Source: Sporosarcina jiandibaonis
GTDB lineage: Bacteria; Bacillota; Bacilli; Bacillales_A; Planococcaceae
NCBI RefSeq assembly: GCF_013184495.1
Contig: NZ_JAAOIY010000001.1
Coordinates: 62,001-126,000, forward strand
Direction of reading: 5' to 3'
Length of the DNA stretch: 64,000 nucleotides
The translations under genes and the position numbers were made by a program. Numbering within the stretch: the first letter of the stretch is position 1; each line of letters starts with the position of its first letter. The notes under the pieces were generated by a model. It ran no database searches. It saw only the letters and a program-made list of their open reading frames with translations, and was not told the origin of the DNA. Below, piece after piece: positions 8,884 through 18,420 of the stretch.

Positions 8884-11295
8884 ATGTTAGTTTCTACAGA
8901 ATGGCTAAAAGATTATGTAAATATAGATGGAATTCCCGCTCCTGAATTGGCGGAAAGTATTACACGTTCAGGAATCGAAGTGGACGCGATTATTAATCGT
9001 TCACAAGGCATGACGAATGTTGTTGTGGGGCACGTACTCGAATGCGTACAACATCCAGATGCCGATAAACTAAACGTTTGTCAAGTTGACATCGGAGCAG
9101 AAACGTCACAAATCGTCTGCGGAGCGCCGAACGTTTCCAAAGGGCAAAAAGTGATCGTTGCTAAATCCGGAGCAGTTCTTCCGGGCGGATTTGAGATTAA
9201 ACAAGCGAAACTCCGCGGTGTAGAATCAAACGGAATGATTTGTTCGCTGCAAGAACTCGGAATCGAAGGCAGACTTGTTCCGAAAGAATATGCAGAAGGA
9301 ATTTACGTTCTTCCTGAAGATGCGGTTGTAGGTTCAAATGCGCTTAAAATTCTTGAGTTGGACGACACAGTCCTCGAATTCGATTTGACGCCGAATCGCT
9401 CGGATGCTTTAAGCATGTTAGGTGTTGCCTATGAAGTTGGCGCGATTTTATCTCAAGAAGTGAAACTGCCGGAAATTGCATATGAAGAATCTGCTGAAAA
9501 AGCAGAAGACGTGCTAAAGCTTCGCATTGACGCGAAAGATGAAAATCCGATGTACGTAGCAAAAGTTGTGAAAAACGTTAAAATTGCCGAATCTCCATTA
9601 TGGCTTCAAAATCGCTTGATGGCTTCTGGCATTCGTCCGCATAATAACGTCGTTGACATCACGAACTTCATTTTGCTCGAATACGGTCAGCCGCTTCATG
9701 CATTCGATTACGATCGACTTGTGACAGGTGAAATTGTAGTGCGACTTGCAGAAGAAGGCGAGAAAATCACGACGCTTGATGAAGCTGAACGCACATTGAA
9801 GTCTCATCAACTAGTTATCACAAATGGCGCTGAACCGGTTGCTATCGCAGGTGTGATGGGCGGAGCAAATTCGGAAGTGCACGACGGAACGACGACAGTT
9901 GTCATTGAATCTGCATACTTCACACCGGCAACTGTACGTAGAACCTCTAAAGAGCATGGGCTACACAGCGATGCGAGCACGCGTTTTGAAAAAGGCGTGG
10001 ACCCGGAGCGTGTTGTCGCAGCTGCTGAACGGGCGGCACAACTCATCGCGGAACTTGCGGATGGGGAAGTGCTCGCAGGTTCAGTCATGATTGATGAACT
10101 CGACAAAACGCCAGTGCAAATTACGATTTCACCAGATTACATTAACAGCCGGCTCGGGATGAAAATTTCATTGGAAGATATGCTCTCGATTTTGGAGAGA
10201 TTGAAGTTTCCTACTGAAGCGATTAATGGACAATTAGTTATTGATGCACCAACTCGCAGGCAAGATATCCGGATTAAAGAAGATATCATTGAAGAAATTG
10301 CTAGAATGTATGGGTATGACAATATCCCGATGACGCTTCCAATTACCGAATCAAACCCGGGCGGACTCACGCCTTACCAGAAAAAACGCAGAACTGTAAA
10401 GGCGTTTTTAGAAGGCGCGGGATTATACGAAACGTTAACGTATTCATTAACATCAGCGAAAGAAGCTCAAACCTATGCGCTTGAAACAGCACCGGTTACG
10501 AACTTGTTAATGCCGATTAGTGAAGAAAGAAGCACGCTCCGTCAAAGTATTATCCCTCATTTACTAGAAGTAGCTACGTATAACGTAGCCCGCAGAAATG
10601 AATCTGTAGGGTTTTATGAAATAAGTTCCGTATTCCTTGATGAAGAGGAAGATGGTCTTCCAAAAGAAACGGCTCATGTTGCCTCAGTCATCACCGGAAA
10701 TTGGGTGGATCATGCGTGGCAAGCAGATACGAAAAAAGTTGATTTCTTCGTATTGAAAGGAATTGTCGAAGGGCTGATGGATAGTCTCGGTCTTGTCGAT
10801 GAATTAACATTCGAACAGGCAGTTCTAGAGGGAATGCACCCGGGAAGAACTGCAAATATTTATCACGGCAATAAACGCATTGGTTTCATCGGTCAAATTC
10901 ATCCGACGGAACAAAATAAGCGTGACTTGAAAGAGACATATGTCATGGAAATGAATCTTGATAAAATCCTTTCCATCGAAACGGAAGAGTTGCTCTACGT
11001 ACCTGTTCCGCGTCACCCGTCAATCTCGCGAGACATTGCACTAGTTGTTTCGAGTGATACGTCAGCTGGGGCACTTGAAGACGTTATCCGACGCGCTGGA
11101 GGCGAATTATTAACTGGTGTTAAGCTATTTGATCTATACGAAGGAGATAACGTAGAAAGCGGCAAGAAATCAGTCGCATTCTCCTTGAAATATCAAGACC
11201 CAGAAAGAACACTAACAGACGAAGAAGTCGTCAAAGCGCATGAGAAAGTATTGGCAGCATTGACAAGTGAAGCTGGGGCACAGCTTCGCGGATAA
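8884..11295 (+). CDS. pheT: Phenylalanyl-tRNA synthetase beta subunit
   Basis: 803 residues, the partner of PheS. Domain order: N-terminal EMAP/OB tRNA-binding domain (about 40-150, VVVGHVLECVQHPDADKL), B3/B4 editing module (about 210-400), B5 domain (about 405-475), the catalytic-like core, and the C-terminal anticodon-binding FDX-ACB domain (about 710-803, VPRHPSISRDIALVV). Length is normal. It is the last gene of the T-box operon; a terminator follows within 15 bases. Confidence 0.97.
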   Translation: MLVSTEWLKDYVNIDGIPAPELAESITRSGIEVDAIINRSQGMTNVVVGHVLECVQHPDADKLNVCQVDIGAETSQIVCGAPNVSKGQKVIVAKSGAVLPGGFEIKQAKLRGVESNGMICSLQELGIEGRLVPKEYAEGIYVLPEDAVVGSNALKILELDDTVLEFDLTPNRSDALSMLGVAYEVGAILSQEVKLPEIAYEESAEKAEDVLKLRIDAKDENPMYVAKVVKNVKIAESPLWLQNRLMASGIRPHNNVVDITNFILLEYGQPLHAFDYDRLVTGEIVVRLAEEGEKITTLDEAERTLKSHQLVITNGAEPVAIAGVMGGANSEVHDGTTTVVIESAYFTPATVRRTSKEHGLHSDASTRFEKGVDPERVVAAAERAAQLIAELADGEVLAGSVMIDELDKTPVQITISPDYINSRLGMKISLEDMLSILERLKFPTEAINGQLVIDAPTRRQDIRIKEDIIEEIARMYGYDNIPMTLPITESNPGGLTPYQKKRRTVKAFLEGAGLYETLTYSLTSAKEAQTYALETAPVTNLLMPISEERSTLRQSIIPHLLEVATYNVARRNESVGFYEISSVFLDEEEDGLPKETAHVASVITGNWVDHAWQADTKKVDFFVLKGIVEGLMDSLGLVDELTFEQAVLEGMHPGRTANIYHGNKRIGFIGQIHPTEQNKRDLKETYVMEMNLDKILSIETEELLYVPVPRHPSISRDIALVVSSDTSAGALEDVIRRAGGELLTGVKLFDLYEGDNVESGKKSVAFSLKYQDPERTLTDEEVVKAHEKVLAALTSEAGAQLRG

Positions 11296-11308
11296 TATTG
11301 ATAAACTT

Positions 11309-11350
11309 ACTAACCGGTCCATTAATTTTTAATGGGGACGGTTAGTTTTT
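11309..11350 (+). terminator. Terminator after pheT
   Basis: ACTAACCGGTCC pairs with GGGGACGGTTAGT (small bulge), followed by six T. Confidence 0.85.
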
Positions 11351-11435
11351 TATTTGTGAGGATCCTCATTTCAAAACATGTGTTATAATCCATTCTTAAG
11401 TGAGAAGCGTTTTATATTAAGGGAAGGTGATGCAC

Positions 11436-12119
11436 ATGATATTGGAAGTGATCGCAACAAGTTTGGAAGATGCTGTAGCTGCTGAGCGAGGGGGTGCTGA
11501 TCGACTGGAACTTTGTGCTGCTTTGTCTGAAGGTGGATTAACCCCAAGTTTGGGATTAGTAGAAGCGGTTGTTGCAGGTGTTGATATTCCAGTAAACGTA
11601 ATTATTCGGCCACATAGCCGCAGTTTTCATTATGAGGAAAGTGATTTAGCTGTTATGGCGGCCGATATTCTCCATATTAAACGCGCCGGGGTTGCCGGCA
11701 TCGTTATTGGTGCATTAACGAAGAATGGGAATGTAGATACGGAAGCGATGTCACGTTTATTAGATATAGCTGAAGATATGGACGTGACGTTTCATCGCGC
11801 TTTCGATAGAGTAGAAAACCAGATGGAAGAGTTGGAGACTATCGCTAGTTTCTCGCAAATCGGAAGGGTGTTAACCTCTGGTGGGCTCGCGCCTGCTCCT
11901 CAATCAGTCGAACAACTTAAAAAGCTGGTTGAAAAATCTAAAGATATGACGGTAAAAATCATGGCTGGGCACGGCATGACTGCTGACTCGGTATCTTCAT
12001 TGATTGCAACAACAGGCGTTGAAGAGATTCATTTTGGCTCCGGGATTCGCGTCAATCAAAGTTTCATGCATCCGATTGATTCTGATGTGATTTCGAAAAT
12101 AAAAAAGAGTTTCAAATAA
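11436..12119 (+). CDS. cutC: CutC family protein
   Basis: 227 residues from the ATG at 11436, chosen because GGGAAGGTG lies 6-8 bases upstream; a GTG at 11427 would sit on top of that ribosome site. It is a complete CutC TIM-barrel: MILEVIATSLEDAVAAERGG, ADRLELCAALSEGGLTPS, NVIIRPHSRSF, FHRAFDR, RVLTSGG and GVEEIHFGSG are all typical. CutC was linked to copper homeostasis in E. coli, but its biochemical role is unsettled. It opens the accessory block between pheT and rnhC, and the following HAD gene starts 15 bases after its stop. Confidence 0.92.
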   Translation: MILEVIATSLEDAVAAERGGADRLELCAALSEGGLTPSLGLVEAVVAGVDIPVNVIIRPHSRSFHYEESDLAVMAADILHIKRAGVAGIVIGALTKNGNVDTEAMSRLLDIAEDMDVTFHRAFDRVENQMEELETIASFSQIGRVLTSGGLAPAPQSVEQLKKLVEKSKDMTVKIMAGHGMTADSVSSLIATTGVEEIHFGSGIRVNQSFMHPIDSDVISKIKKSFK

Positions 12120-12134
12120 TTGTTGGTGACAGCT

Positions 12135-12818
12135 ATGAAATACGAAATTATATTATTTGATGTTGATGACACGTTGTTTGACTTCGTTAAGTCGGAAAAA
12201 CTGGCCTTACACAAAGCATTTGCAGAGTTTGGGTTGCCGACGGGATTGGCTAATTTTGAAGCCGATTACCAAGAAATTAGCAAAGTTTTATGGGGAGATT
12301 TGGAACAGGGACATATCTCGATTACTGATTTGGGGATAGAGAGATTTAGGAGATTATTCTTTTTGCATGAACTTGAAATTAATGCAGAAGCATTCAGCTG
12401 TGCTTATCTTGAATATTTGGGTAAAAAAACACATCTCGTTAAAGGAGCCGTAGAATTATGTGGCAAGCTTTCGTGTTACCGGATGGCGATTATAACAAAT
12501 GGATTCACAGATGTGCAGAAGTCAAGAATTGAAGGTTCTCCCCTAAGTAATATGTTTGAGCATATTATTATTTCTGAAGAGGTTGGATTCCAGAAGCCCG
12601 AAAAAGAAATTTTCGATTATGCGTTTTCTAAGCTACAAATTAAAGATAAAGGAAAAGTATTGATTGTAGGTGATTCATTGACTTCTGACATTCGTGGGGG
12701 AATGAATTACGGGATTGATACTTGCTGGTTTAATCCGAATCATAAGGAAAACAATTCGGAAATTGAGCCAACATATGAAATCCATGAGCTGGCAGACCTT
12801 CTGAAGATTGTAGGTTAG
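12135..12818 (+). CDS. HAD family hydrolase, YjjG-like 5'-nucleotidase
   Basis: 227 residues from the ATG at 12135. HAD motifs I (FDVDDTLFDF), II (IITNGF), III (Lys in GFQKPEKEIF) and IV (VGDSLTSDIRGG) are complete, with a helical cap between I and II. The DDTLFDF start and the motif IV sequence place it near the YjjG/YfnB pyrimidine 5'-nucleotidases that clean up non-canonical nucleotides; the exact substrate is inferred only. It is closely coupled to cutC, probably on one transcript. Confidence 0.85.
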   Translation: MKYEIILFDVDDTLFDFVKSEKLALHKAFAEFGLPTGLANFEADYQEISKVLWGDLEQGHISITDLGIERFRRLFFLHELEINAEAFSCAYLEYLGKKTHLVKGAVELCGKLSCYRMAIITNGFTDVQKSRIEGSPLSNMFEHIIISEEVGFQKPEKEIFDYAFSKLQIKDKGKVLIVGDSLTSDIRGGMNYGIDTCWFNPNHKENNSEIEPTYEIHELADLLKIVG

Positions 12819-12856
12819 ATGTTAACTCATATAAAAAATATAAGAGGTGTATTGAA

Positions 12857-13210
12857 ATGAAACCTAAGAAAAGCGAAAAAGTTGATCAGTTCATTGATGC
12901 TTTACCAGAGAATATCCAAGAGATAACAACTTGCCTGCGTAACGTTATCTTAGAAACATCCGAAGACTTCACAGAGGACATTAAGTGGGGCATGCCTTCT
13001 TACAGCATACAAAAAAATATTTGTTACCTGCAACCATCCAAAAATCACGTTAATCTAGGATTCTATTTTGGCGCAAGCCTTATAGATGAAGACAATCTAT
13101 TGGAAGGAACAGGGAAGCAAATGCGTCATATTCGAATCAAAAAATTAGACGAGATCCAATCAGAAAAATTTAAAGCTTTAATTCAATCGGCAATTGAATC
13201 GAAAGCTTAA
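12857..13210 (+). CDS. DUF1801 (YdhG-like) domain protein
   Basis: 117 residues forming one DUF1801 domain, with the hallmark IKWGMPSYSI and NHVNLGFYFG segments. Proteins of this family are small, cytosolic and of unknown function; some resemble iron chaperones only by annotation. GAGGTG precedes the ATG. A hairpin GGGTTA / TAACCC lies just after the gene but lacks a T run. Confidence 0.85.
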   Translation: MKPKKSEKVDQFIDALPENIQEITTCLRNVILETSEDFTEDIKWGMPSYSIQKNICYLQPSKNHVNLGFYFGASLIDEDNLLEGTGKQMRHIRIKKLDEIQSEKFKALIQSAIESKA

Positions 13211-13294
13211 TATTAACAGGGTTATTGTTTGAGAAGTAACCCGAAATGTTGCATAATAGGAAGTTATTATCTATAGGAATAGAGGGTACTTGCA

Positions 13295-14203
13295 ATGTCT
13301 ATTAGTACAAAAGTGAATAAAAAATCGGAGAAACAAAATAATCAACTTGAAAATCTAGGGCGGCTAGTAGTGAAATGTCCGGACAAACCAGGAATTGTTT
13401 CGGTTTTGTCGACGTTTTTACATAATCATAATGCAAATATTGTTGAATCCAGCCAGTATTCTAGTGATCCAGAGAATGGAACCTTTTTCATTCGAATTGA
13501 GTTTCATTGCGAGAATCTATTGGATAAAGCGGCACAGATCGAGAAGGACTTTGAATTGATTGCTAACAACCATTCAATGGATTTTCAATTTAACTATGCG
13601 ATTGAACGTCAACGTTCAGCTATATTTGTCTCAAAGGAACCGCATTGTTTAGTAGAACTTTTGTGGGAATGGCAAAATGGCGACTTGGATACGGATATTG
13701 TCGTTGTCATTAGTAATCATGAAGAAGCAAGAGACATGGTGGAGGCGTTAGGAATTCCATTTCATTATATTCCGGCGAACAAAGAGATTCGAAAAGAAGT
13801 CGAAGCCGAGCAAATCCGGTTAATGGAAGTATATAACGTTGATTTACTAATTCTTGCGCGTTATATGCAAATTTTGACGCCTGATTTTGTCAGTCGTTTT
13901 GAGAATCGAATTATTAATATTCACCATTCATTCCTTCCAGCATTTATCGGGGCAGGGCCATATGAACGTGCATATGATCGAGGTGTAAAACTGATTGGCG
14001 CCACGTCTCATTATGTTACAAACGATCTTGATGAGGGACCGATTATTGAGCAGGATGTAGAGCGGGTGGATCATCGTGACCATGTGAGCGACTTGAAAAA
14101 GATAGGGCGTCAAATCGAGCGACGCGTTCTTGTGAAAGCTGTAAAATGGCATCTTGAGAATCGAATTATCGTTAAAAACAACAAAACGATCGTGTTTCAT
14201 TAA
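13295..14203 (+). CDS. purU: Formyltetrahydrofolate deformylase
   Basis: 302 residues; hydrolyses 10-formyl-THF to THF and formate, balancing one-carbon pools. An N-terminal ACT domain (about 22-100, GRLVVKCPDKPGIVSVLST) is followed by a formyltransferase-fold domain with ILARYMQILTPDF, IINIHHSFLPAFIGAGPY and GATSHYVTNDLDEGPIIEQ, which contain the catalytic Asn-His-Asp set of the PurN/PurU fold. The lysine-rich N-terminal 20 residues are an extra tail. A promoter-like TTGCAT-N17-TATAGG (13249-13277) lies upstream, and a terminator follows. Confidence 0.94.
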   Translation: MSISTKVNKKSEKQNNQLENLGRLVVKCPDKPGIVSVLSTFLHNHNANIVESSQYSSDPENGTFFIRIEFHCENLLDKAAQIEKDFELIANNHSMDFQFNYAIERQRSAIFVSKEPHCLVELLWEWQNGDLDTDIVVVISNHEEARDMVEALGIPFHYIPANKEIRKEVEAEQIRLMEVYNVDLLILARYMQILTPDFVSRFENRIINIHHSFLPAFIGAGPYERAYDRGVKLIGATSHYVTNDLDEGPIIEQDVERVDHRDHVSDLKKIGRQIERRVLVKAVKWHLENRIIVKNNKTIVFH

Positions 14204-14221
14204 TAAATAAACGTTTTAAAG

Positions 14222-14270
14222 CATCGACATCTATACAATTCGATTATTGTAGTAGATGTTGGTGTTTTTA
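14222..14270 (+). terminator. Terminator after purU
   Basis: Imperfect stem CATCGACATCTATACAAT / ATTGTAGTAGATGTTGGTG, ending in TTTTTA. Confidence 0.75.
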
Positions 14271-14319
14271 TTAATTTCCCAATTTAAAATTAGAAAGTAT
14301 AGCAAGGGAAGTGATATAC

Positions 14320-15189
14320 GTGAATAGAATTCCAATGTTGCAAATGACATTAGCGATGGCGATTTTTGGTTCAATCGGTTTTTTTACAATCAAAACAGGG
14401 ATTCCAGCAGTAGAATTAGTGTTTATTCGCTGCATTTGTGCCACTGTCTTTTTAGGCGGCTTTTGGCTAATCTCCGGTCTGCATAAGGTCGAAGTTTGGC
14501 AAAAGCGGGAAGTCGTGCAAACGATTGTTTGCGGAGTCTTTTTAGTTTTGAATTGGGTGTTTTTGTTTAAAGCATTTGAAGTAATGTCGATTACAATAAC
14601 GATTACTCTCTATAATTTAGCGCCGATCTTTGTAATCATTATTGGCGGTTTGTTTTTAAAAGAGAAGATGACAGTGACATCAATATTGGCGATAGTAACT
14701 TGTTTCTTGGGAAGCGTGTTAATAATCGGCATCCAAAACTTCAATTCGTTAACCGATTTCGTTAGTTCGGGTTTCGGTTGGGCAATACTTTCTGCAATAT
14801 GCTTTGCAATGACGATGTTGCTTGGAAAAGGGGTTACGCGGCTTAGTGCATACGCAATGACGTTTGTGCAAACATCAATCGGAATTCTCATGTTATTCCC
14901 GTTTATGAACTTCAGTGTTTTTATTGGGTTGACTGATTCAAATTGGTTATACATTATTGGGACAGGTTTGATACATACTGGGTTTGTTTATTATTTATTT
15001 TTCAATAGCTTGCGTAAATTATCTACGGTTGTCATATCGGCTTTGGTGTTTGTGGATCCTGTTGTTGCGATTCTTCTTGATACGATTATTTTGGATTTTA
15101 AACCTACTAATTTACAAGCTATTGGAATTCTTCTCATCTTTGGCGGAATTGTTTATACAATTATTAAGCAGGAAAAAGAAGTTGCATAA
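14320..15189 (+). CDS. EamA/DMT family transporter
   Basis: 289 residues, ten predicted transmembrane segments in two EamA repeats (about 5-135 and 150-285), the second ending GILLIFGGIVYTII. These drug/metabolite transporters usually export small molecules or amino acids; the substrate is unknown. GTG at 14320 is preferred over GTG at 14311 because AAGGGAAG (about 14303-14310) is then 9 bases away. It stands alone between two terminators. Confidence 0.87.
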   Translation: MNRIPMLQMTLAMAIFGSIGFFTIKTGIPAVELVFIRCICATVFLGGFWLISGLHKVEVWQKREVVQTIVCGVFLVLNWVFLFKAFEVMSITITITLYNLAPIFVIIIGGLFLKEKMTVTSILAIVTCFLGSVLIIGIQNFNSLTDFVSSGFGWAILSAICFAMTMLLGKGVTRLSAYAMTFVQTSIGILMLFPFMNFSVFIGLTDSNWLYIIGTGLIHTGFVYYLFFNSLRKLSTVVISALVFVDPVVAILLDTIILDFKPTNLQAIGILLIFGGIVYTIIKQEKEVA

Positions 15190-15203
15190 CCACAATTTAA
15201 TTT

Positions 15204-15227
15204 AGGGACCTTCGGGTTCCTTTTTTT
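15204..15227 (+). terminator. Terminator after the EamA transporter
   Basis: AGGGACC-TTCG-GGTTCCT with a stable UUCG-type loop and a following T7 run. Confidence 0.88.
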
Positions 15228-15280
15228 GTTTTTGAATAAAAATAAAGGTATACTATTAATTAGTTTCACAAACTAATTAA
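15226..15280 (+). promoter_or_regulatory. Promoter and palindromic operator of the marR-MFS operon
   Basis: TTGTTT (15226-15231) and TATACT (15249-15254) are 17 bp apart. Immediately after the -10 comes a perfect inverted repeat TTAATTAGTTT-CAC-AAACTAATTAA (15256-15280), where a repressor would cover the transcription start. The layout and A/T-rich palindrome fit a MarR-family autoregulatory operator; the binding is inferred. Confidence 0.75.
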
Positions 15281-15298
15281 ATGAAGGCAGGCAATTTC

Positions 15299-15739
15299 AT
15301 GAAACCGCATAAGCAACTTTTTTACGCATATTCAGCATTGTATCGACCGTACTTAAATCAAATAAATGCACAGCTAGCACCATTCAGTCTCACGAGTTCT
15401 CAGTGGGCGATCATGCATTTTATTTTACGCAATGGAGCGCAAACAATTAGTGATATTTCCACATACATCAATGTCGAGAGACCAACAATTACCAAAATGG
15501 TTCAAAGATTAACGGAGCTTGATTATGTTGAAGCGCAGCCTGGAATAGATAAACGCACTAGGTTTATCCGATTATCTGAAAACGGACAAACTGTTTGTGA
15601 GCAAGTACAGGAGAAGTTAAGCGCGTATCAAAGCTATCTACTGGAAGAGATACCGGAAGCCGATCAAGTATTGGTCGCTGACGTATTAAGGAAAATCTCG
15701 GACAGAATCAATACTAACGAGGATGGGACGCATGAATAA
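15299..15739 (+). CDS. MarR family transcriptional regulator
   Basis: 146 residues from the ATG at 15299 (AAGGCAGG upstream; an ATG at 15281 lies inside the operator region and lacks a ribosome site). The winged helix-turn-helix is typical: LTSSQWAIMHFILRNGAQTISDIS, VERPTITKMVQRL, then the wing DKRTRFIRLSENG. The stop overlaps the start of the next gene, an MFS transporter, so it most likely represses its own operon until a toxic ligand binds. The ligand is unknown. Confidence 0.9.
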   Translation: MKPHKQLFYAYSALYRPYLNQINAQLAPFSLTSSQWAIMHFILRNGAQTISDISTYINVERPTITKMVQRLTELDYVEAQPGIDKRTRFIRLSENGQTVCEQVQEKLSAYQSYLLEEIPEADQVLVADVLRKISDRINTNEDGTHE

Positions 15740-16913
15740 AGAAAAATTATGGACAAAAGAATTTATATCAATATCAGTTGTGAACTTCTTTTTGATGTTG
15801 TCTATGTATTTATTATTAGTCACAATGGCTACATATGCGACGGAAGAATTCAATGCATCTTCAAGCATGGCAGGCCTAGTTGCAAGTATTTTTATATTAG
15901 GTGCATTAACAGGGCGATTTTTTGCCGGTAAACAAATGGAGAAACTGGGAAGCCGAAAAATATTATTGGGCGGCACCTTATTATTTATCATTGTGACATT
16001 ATTTTATTTCCTTCCTACCAACGTTTACGGTTTAATTGCTATTCGTTTTCTTCACGGGATAGGAATCGGGTTTGCAACAACGGCAACCGGAACAATTGCG
16101 GCTCACGTAATTCCGTCTACCAGAAGCGGTGAGGGAATCGGTTATTTTAGTTTAAGTGCTGTATTGTCAACAGCTGTGGGGCCATTAATCGGGATTGCAT
16201 TGATCAACTATGTTGGTTATTCAAGTATTTTTGTTTTTACATTAGCAATGGGTATTGTTAGTTTTGTCATAGGGCTTCCTATCAAAGCGCCAAAAATCAA
16301 GTATAAAACAAGTTCGGATAACAAAGGATTTAAGCTTTCCAATTACTTCGAACCGAAAGCTATACCGATTGCGGTTGTCATGTTGGCCGGGGCATTTGCT
16401 TATTCTGGGATTCTTTCGTTTATTGCCGCCTATGCTAAGGAAATAAATCTAGTGCAAGCTGGCGGCTTTTATTTCTTTGTTTACGCGATAATCATATTAA
16501 TTTCTCGACCATTTACAGGTAGGTTGATGGATTTAAAAGGGGGAAATAGCGTTGTTTACCCCGGACTTATATTATTCGCAATAGGAATGTTAGTGCTAAG
16601 TCAAGCCCAATCGAGTATTACCTTTTTAGCTGCTGCTGCGATTATTGGGTTAGGGTACGGCAATTTTCAATCAAGTACGCAAGCAATTGCGATAAAACTG
16701 ACACCGCCGCATAGAATGGGATTGGCAAACTCAACCTACTTCATTTTCCTTGAACTGGGACTCGGATTAGGTCCTTTCATTCTCGGATTTTTTGTTCCCT
16801 TAATTGGATATGGAGGTTTGTATTTGTCGATGGTTGCCCTCATTGTACTTGTGATTCCTCTTTATTATGTCTTGCACGGGAAGAGGGATAAGGAGCTCTA
16901 TTTGACAGAATGA
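15732..16913 (+). CDS. MFS transporter (drug efflux type)
   Basis: 393 residues, twelve predicted transmembrane helices. The loop between TM2 and TM3 reads GRFFAGKQMEKLGSRKILL, the MFS motif A equivalent, and TM5 contains AVGPLIGIAL, the motif C-like signature of antiporters. The start ATG at 15732 overlaps the marR stop by 8 bases; GAGG lies about 9 bases upstream. Coupling to marR suggests an inducible efflux pump; the substrate is not visible. Confidence 0.9.
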   Translation: MNKEKLWTKEFISISVVNFFLMLSMYLLLVTMATYATEEFNASSSMAGLVASIFILGALTGRFFAGKQMEKLGSRKILLGGTLLFIIVTLFYFLPTNVYGLIAIRFLHGIGIGFATTATGTIAAHVIPSTRSGEGIGYFSLSAVLSTAVGPLIGIALINYVGYSSIFVFTLAMGIVSFVIGLPIKAPKIKYKTSSDNKGFKLSNYFEPKAIPIAVVMLAGAFAYSGILSFIAAYAKEINLVQAGGFYFFVYAIIILISRPFTGRLMDLKGGNSVVYPGLILFAIGMLVLSQAQSSITFLAAAAIIGLGYGNFQSSTQAIAIKLTPPHRMGLANSTYFIFLELGLGLGPFILGFFVPLIGYGGLYLSMVALIVLVIPLYYVLHGKRDKELYLTE

Positions 16914-16971
16914 GTTGATTATCGGTTTATTTTTAAAAAATCAAGTCCATTAAAATACGGGGAGAGATTTT

Positions 16972-17469
16972 ATGAGCAATTATTCAAAAACCACTCTAAG
17001 AATGACAAGAAATGTCGATGTAGCATCAGAAAAAGTTTTCGATGCCTGGCTGAACCCTGAAATGATGAAAAAGTGGTTATTTACATTAGAAGGAACCAAC
17101 CAGGTAGCAAAAAACAATCCTGAAGTAGGCGGAACATGGGAAATTGTTGACCGCCGCGATGGAAAAGACTACCGGGCCATTGGGGAGTACCTTGAAATTA
17201 ATCCTTCGAAAAAGTTGGTGTTCACGTTTGAAATGCCTCAGTTTAGCGAAACAGTAGACACGATTACGATTAATCTGAACGAACTTCCACAGGGTTGCGA
17301 AATGATATTCACACAAGAAATCATCGTTCCGCATGAGGAAAATTGGACAAAAGCTGATATCGAAAAAGCGCTTAAGGAATCTCACGATGGATCTGAACAT
17401 GGTTGGAATTTGATGTTCATGGGATTGAAGGAATTAGTCGAAACGGGTAAAAATAGCTATCAAGGATAA
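16972..17469 (+). CDS. SRPBCC/AHSA1 domain protein
   Basis: 165 residues, one START-like hydrophobic pocket domain of the AHSA1 (Aha1 C-terminal-like) family. It starts TTLRMTRNVDVASEKVFDAW, contains GGTWEIVDRRDGKDYRAIGEY, and ends with the usual GWNLMFMGLKELVE helix. Such proteins bind lipids or other small ligands; many have no known role. GGGGAGA precedes the ATG. Its only near neighbour downstream is an insertion sequence. Confidence 0.85.
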   Translation: MSNYSKTTLRMTRNVDVASEKVFDAWLNPEMMKKWLFTLEGTNQVAKNNPEVGGTWEIVDRRDGKDYRAIGEYLEINPSKKLVFTFEMPQFSETVDTITINLNELPQGCEMIFTQEIIVPHEENWTKADIEKALKESHDGSEHGWNLMFMGLKELVETGKNSYQG

Positions 17470-17613
17470 ATATTTTTGGAAAAAGACACCAAAGATATAG
17501 TTCCATATTTTTCAACAGCTAATTAACAATATAAATGGCAAATAAAAACGCTCAGAATTGGTACCGACCCCCGAAAGTTAGAGTAATGAATCTAACTTTC
17601 GGGGGTATTTTTT

Positions 17614-18177
17614 ATGGCCAAATATAATGAGGAATTTAAAATAAAGCTGGTCACTGAGTATTTAGATGGCAATATTGGATATCAATCATTGGCAAAGAAA
17701 TATAATATGGGCAGCCAAACATCTATACGTGCATGGGTAAAAGCCTATGAGTCTCAAGGAATGGATGGGTTAAAACGAAGAAAGACGATCAAGAAGTATT
17801 CTGTTCAATTTAAACTAAGTACGATACAATTTATGTTAAACACAGGTGCTTCTTATTTAGAAACTGCTGTTCAATATAATTTGAACAACCCTTCCTTAAT
17901 CACACGCTGGAAGAAGGAATTTCATGAAAAAGGAGTAGAAGGCCTGAATCCAAAACAAAAGGGGCGACCTTCTATGTCTAAAAAACCCAATAAACAAAAG
18001 ATAAAGGAAGAAAAAAAGTTAACACGTGAAGAAGAGCTGGAACGCGAGAATGAACTACTAAGGCTAGAAAATACGTACCTAAAAAAGCTGAAAGCTTTTC
18101 GGGAAAATCCGAATGTCTTCCACGAAAAGCACAAACAAAATTGGCATTCGATCTTAAAGAAGAAGGATTCCGATTGA
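17614..18177 (+). CDS. IS150-type transposase OrfA
   Basis: 187 residues with two helix-turn-helix units (FKIKLVTEYLDGNIGYQSLA and FKLSTIQFMLNTGASYLETA) and a C-terminal Lys/Glu-rich leucine-zipper region (EELERENELLRLENTYLKK), the standard OrfA architecture of the IS150 group. It is intact. In intact elements a -1 frameshift near its end would fuse it to OrfB; the OrfB frame here does lie in the -1 frame and overlaps it by 37 bases. Confidence 0.85.
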   Translation: MAKYNEEFKIKLVTEYLDGNIGYQSLAKKYNMGSQTSIRAWVKAYESQGMDGLKRRKTIKKYSVQFKLSTIQFMLNTGASYLETAVQYNLNNPSLITRWKKEFHEKGVEGLNPKQKGRPSMSKKPNKQKIKEEKKLTREEELERENELLRLENTYLKKLKAFRENPNVFHEKHKQNWHSILKKKDSD

Positions 18178-18411
18178 AGGATATTTTCTTGGTTGTGGGA
18201 ATCCCTGAAGCAACCTATCACTATCATGTCAAAAACTTCGGGAAAATAGATCCAGATATCGATTTAAAAGAACGCATTACCCACCTATTTCAGGCATTTC
18301 ATGAACGCTATGGCTATAAACGGATAACGAAGGAGTTACAGAAACTGGGATATTGTATTAATCATAAAAAAGTGTATCGCTTGATGCGTGAGCTAGGATT
18401 AAAGTGTATAA
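18141..18411 (+). pseudogene. IS150-type transposase OrfB, N-terminal remnant
   Basis: From TTG 18141 the frame encodes FDLKEEGFRLKDIFLVVGIP, ATYHYH and HERYGYKRITKELQKLGY, matching the HTH_21 region of IS150 OrfB, up to about LMRELGLKC. After about 18411 the similarity stops and unrelated codons follow to a stop at 18572. None of the D-D-E catalytic residues is in this fragment. Confidence 0.8.
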
Positions 18412-18420
18412 AGTTAATGA

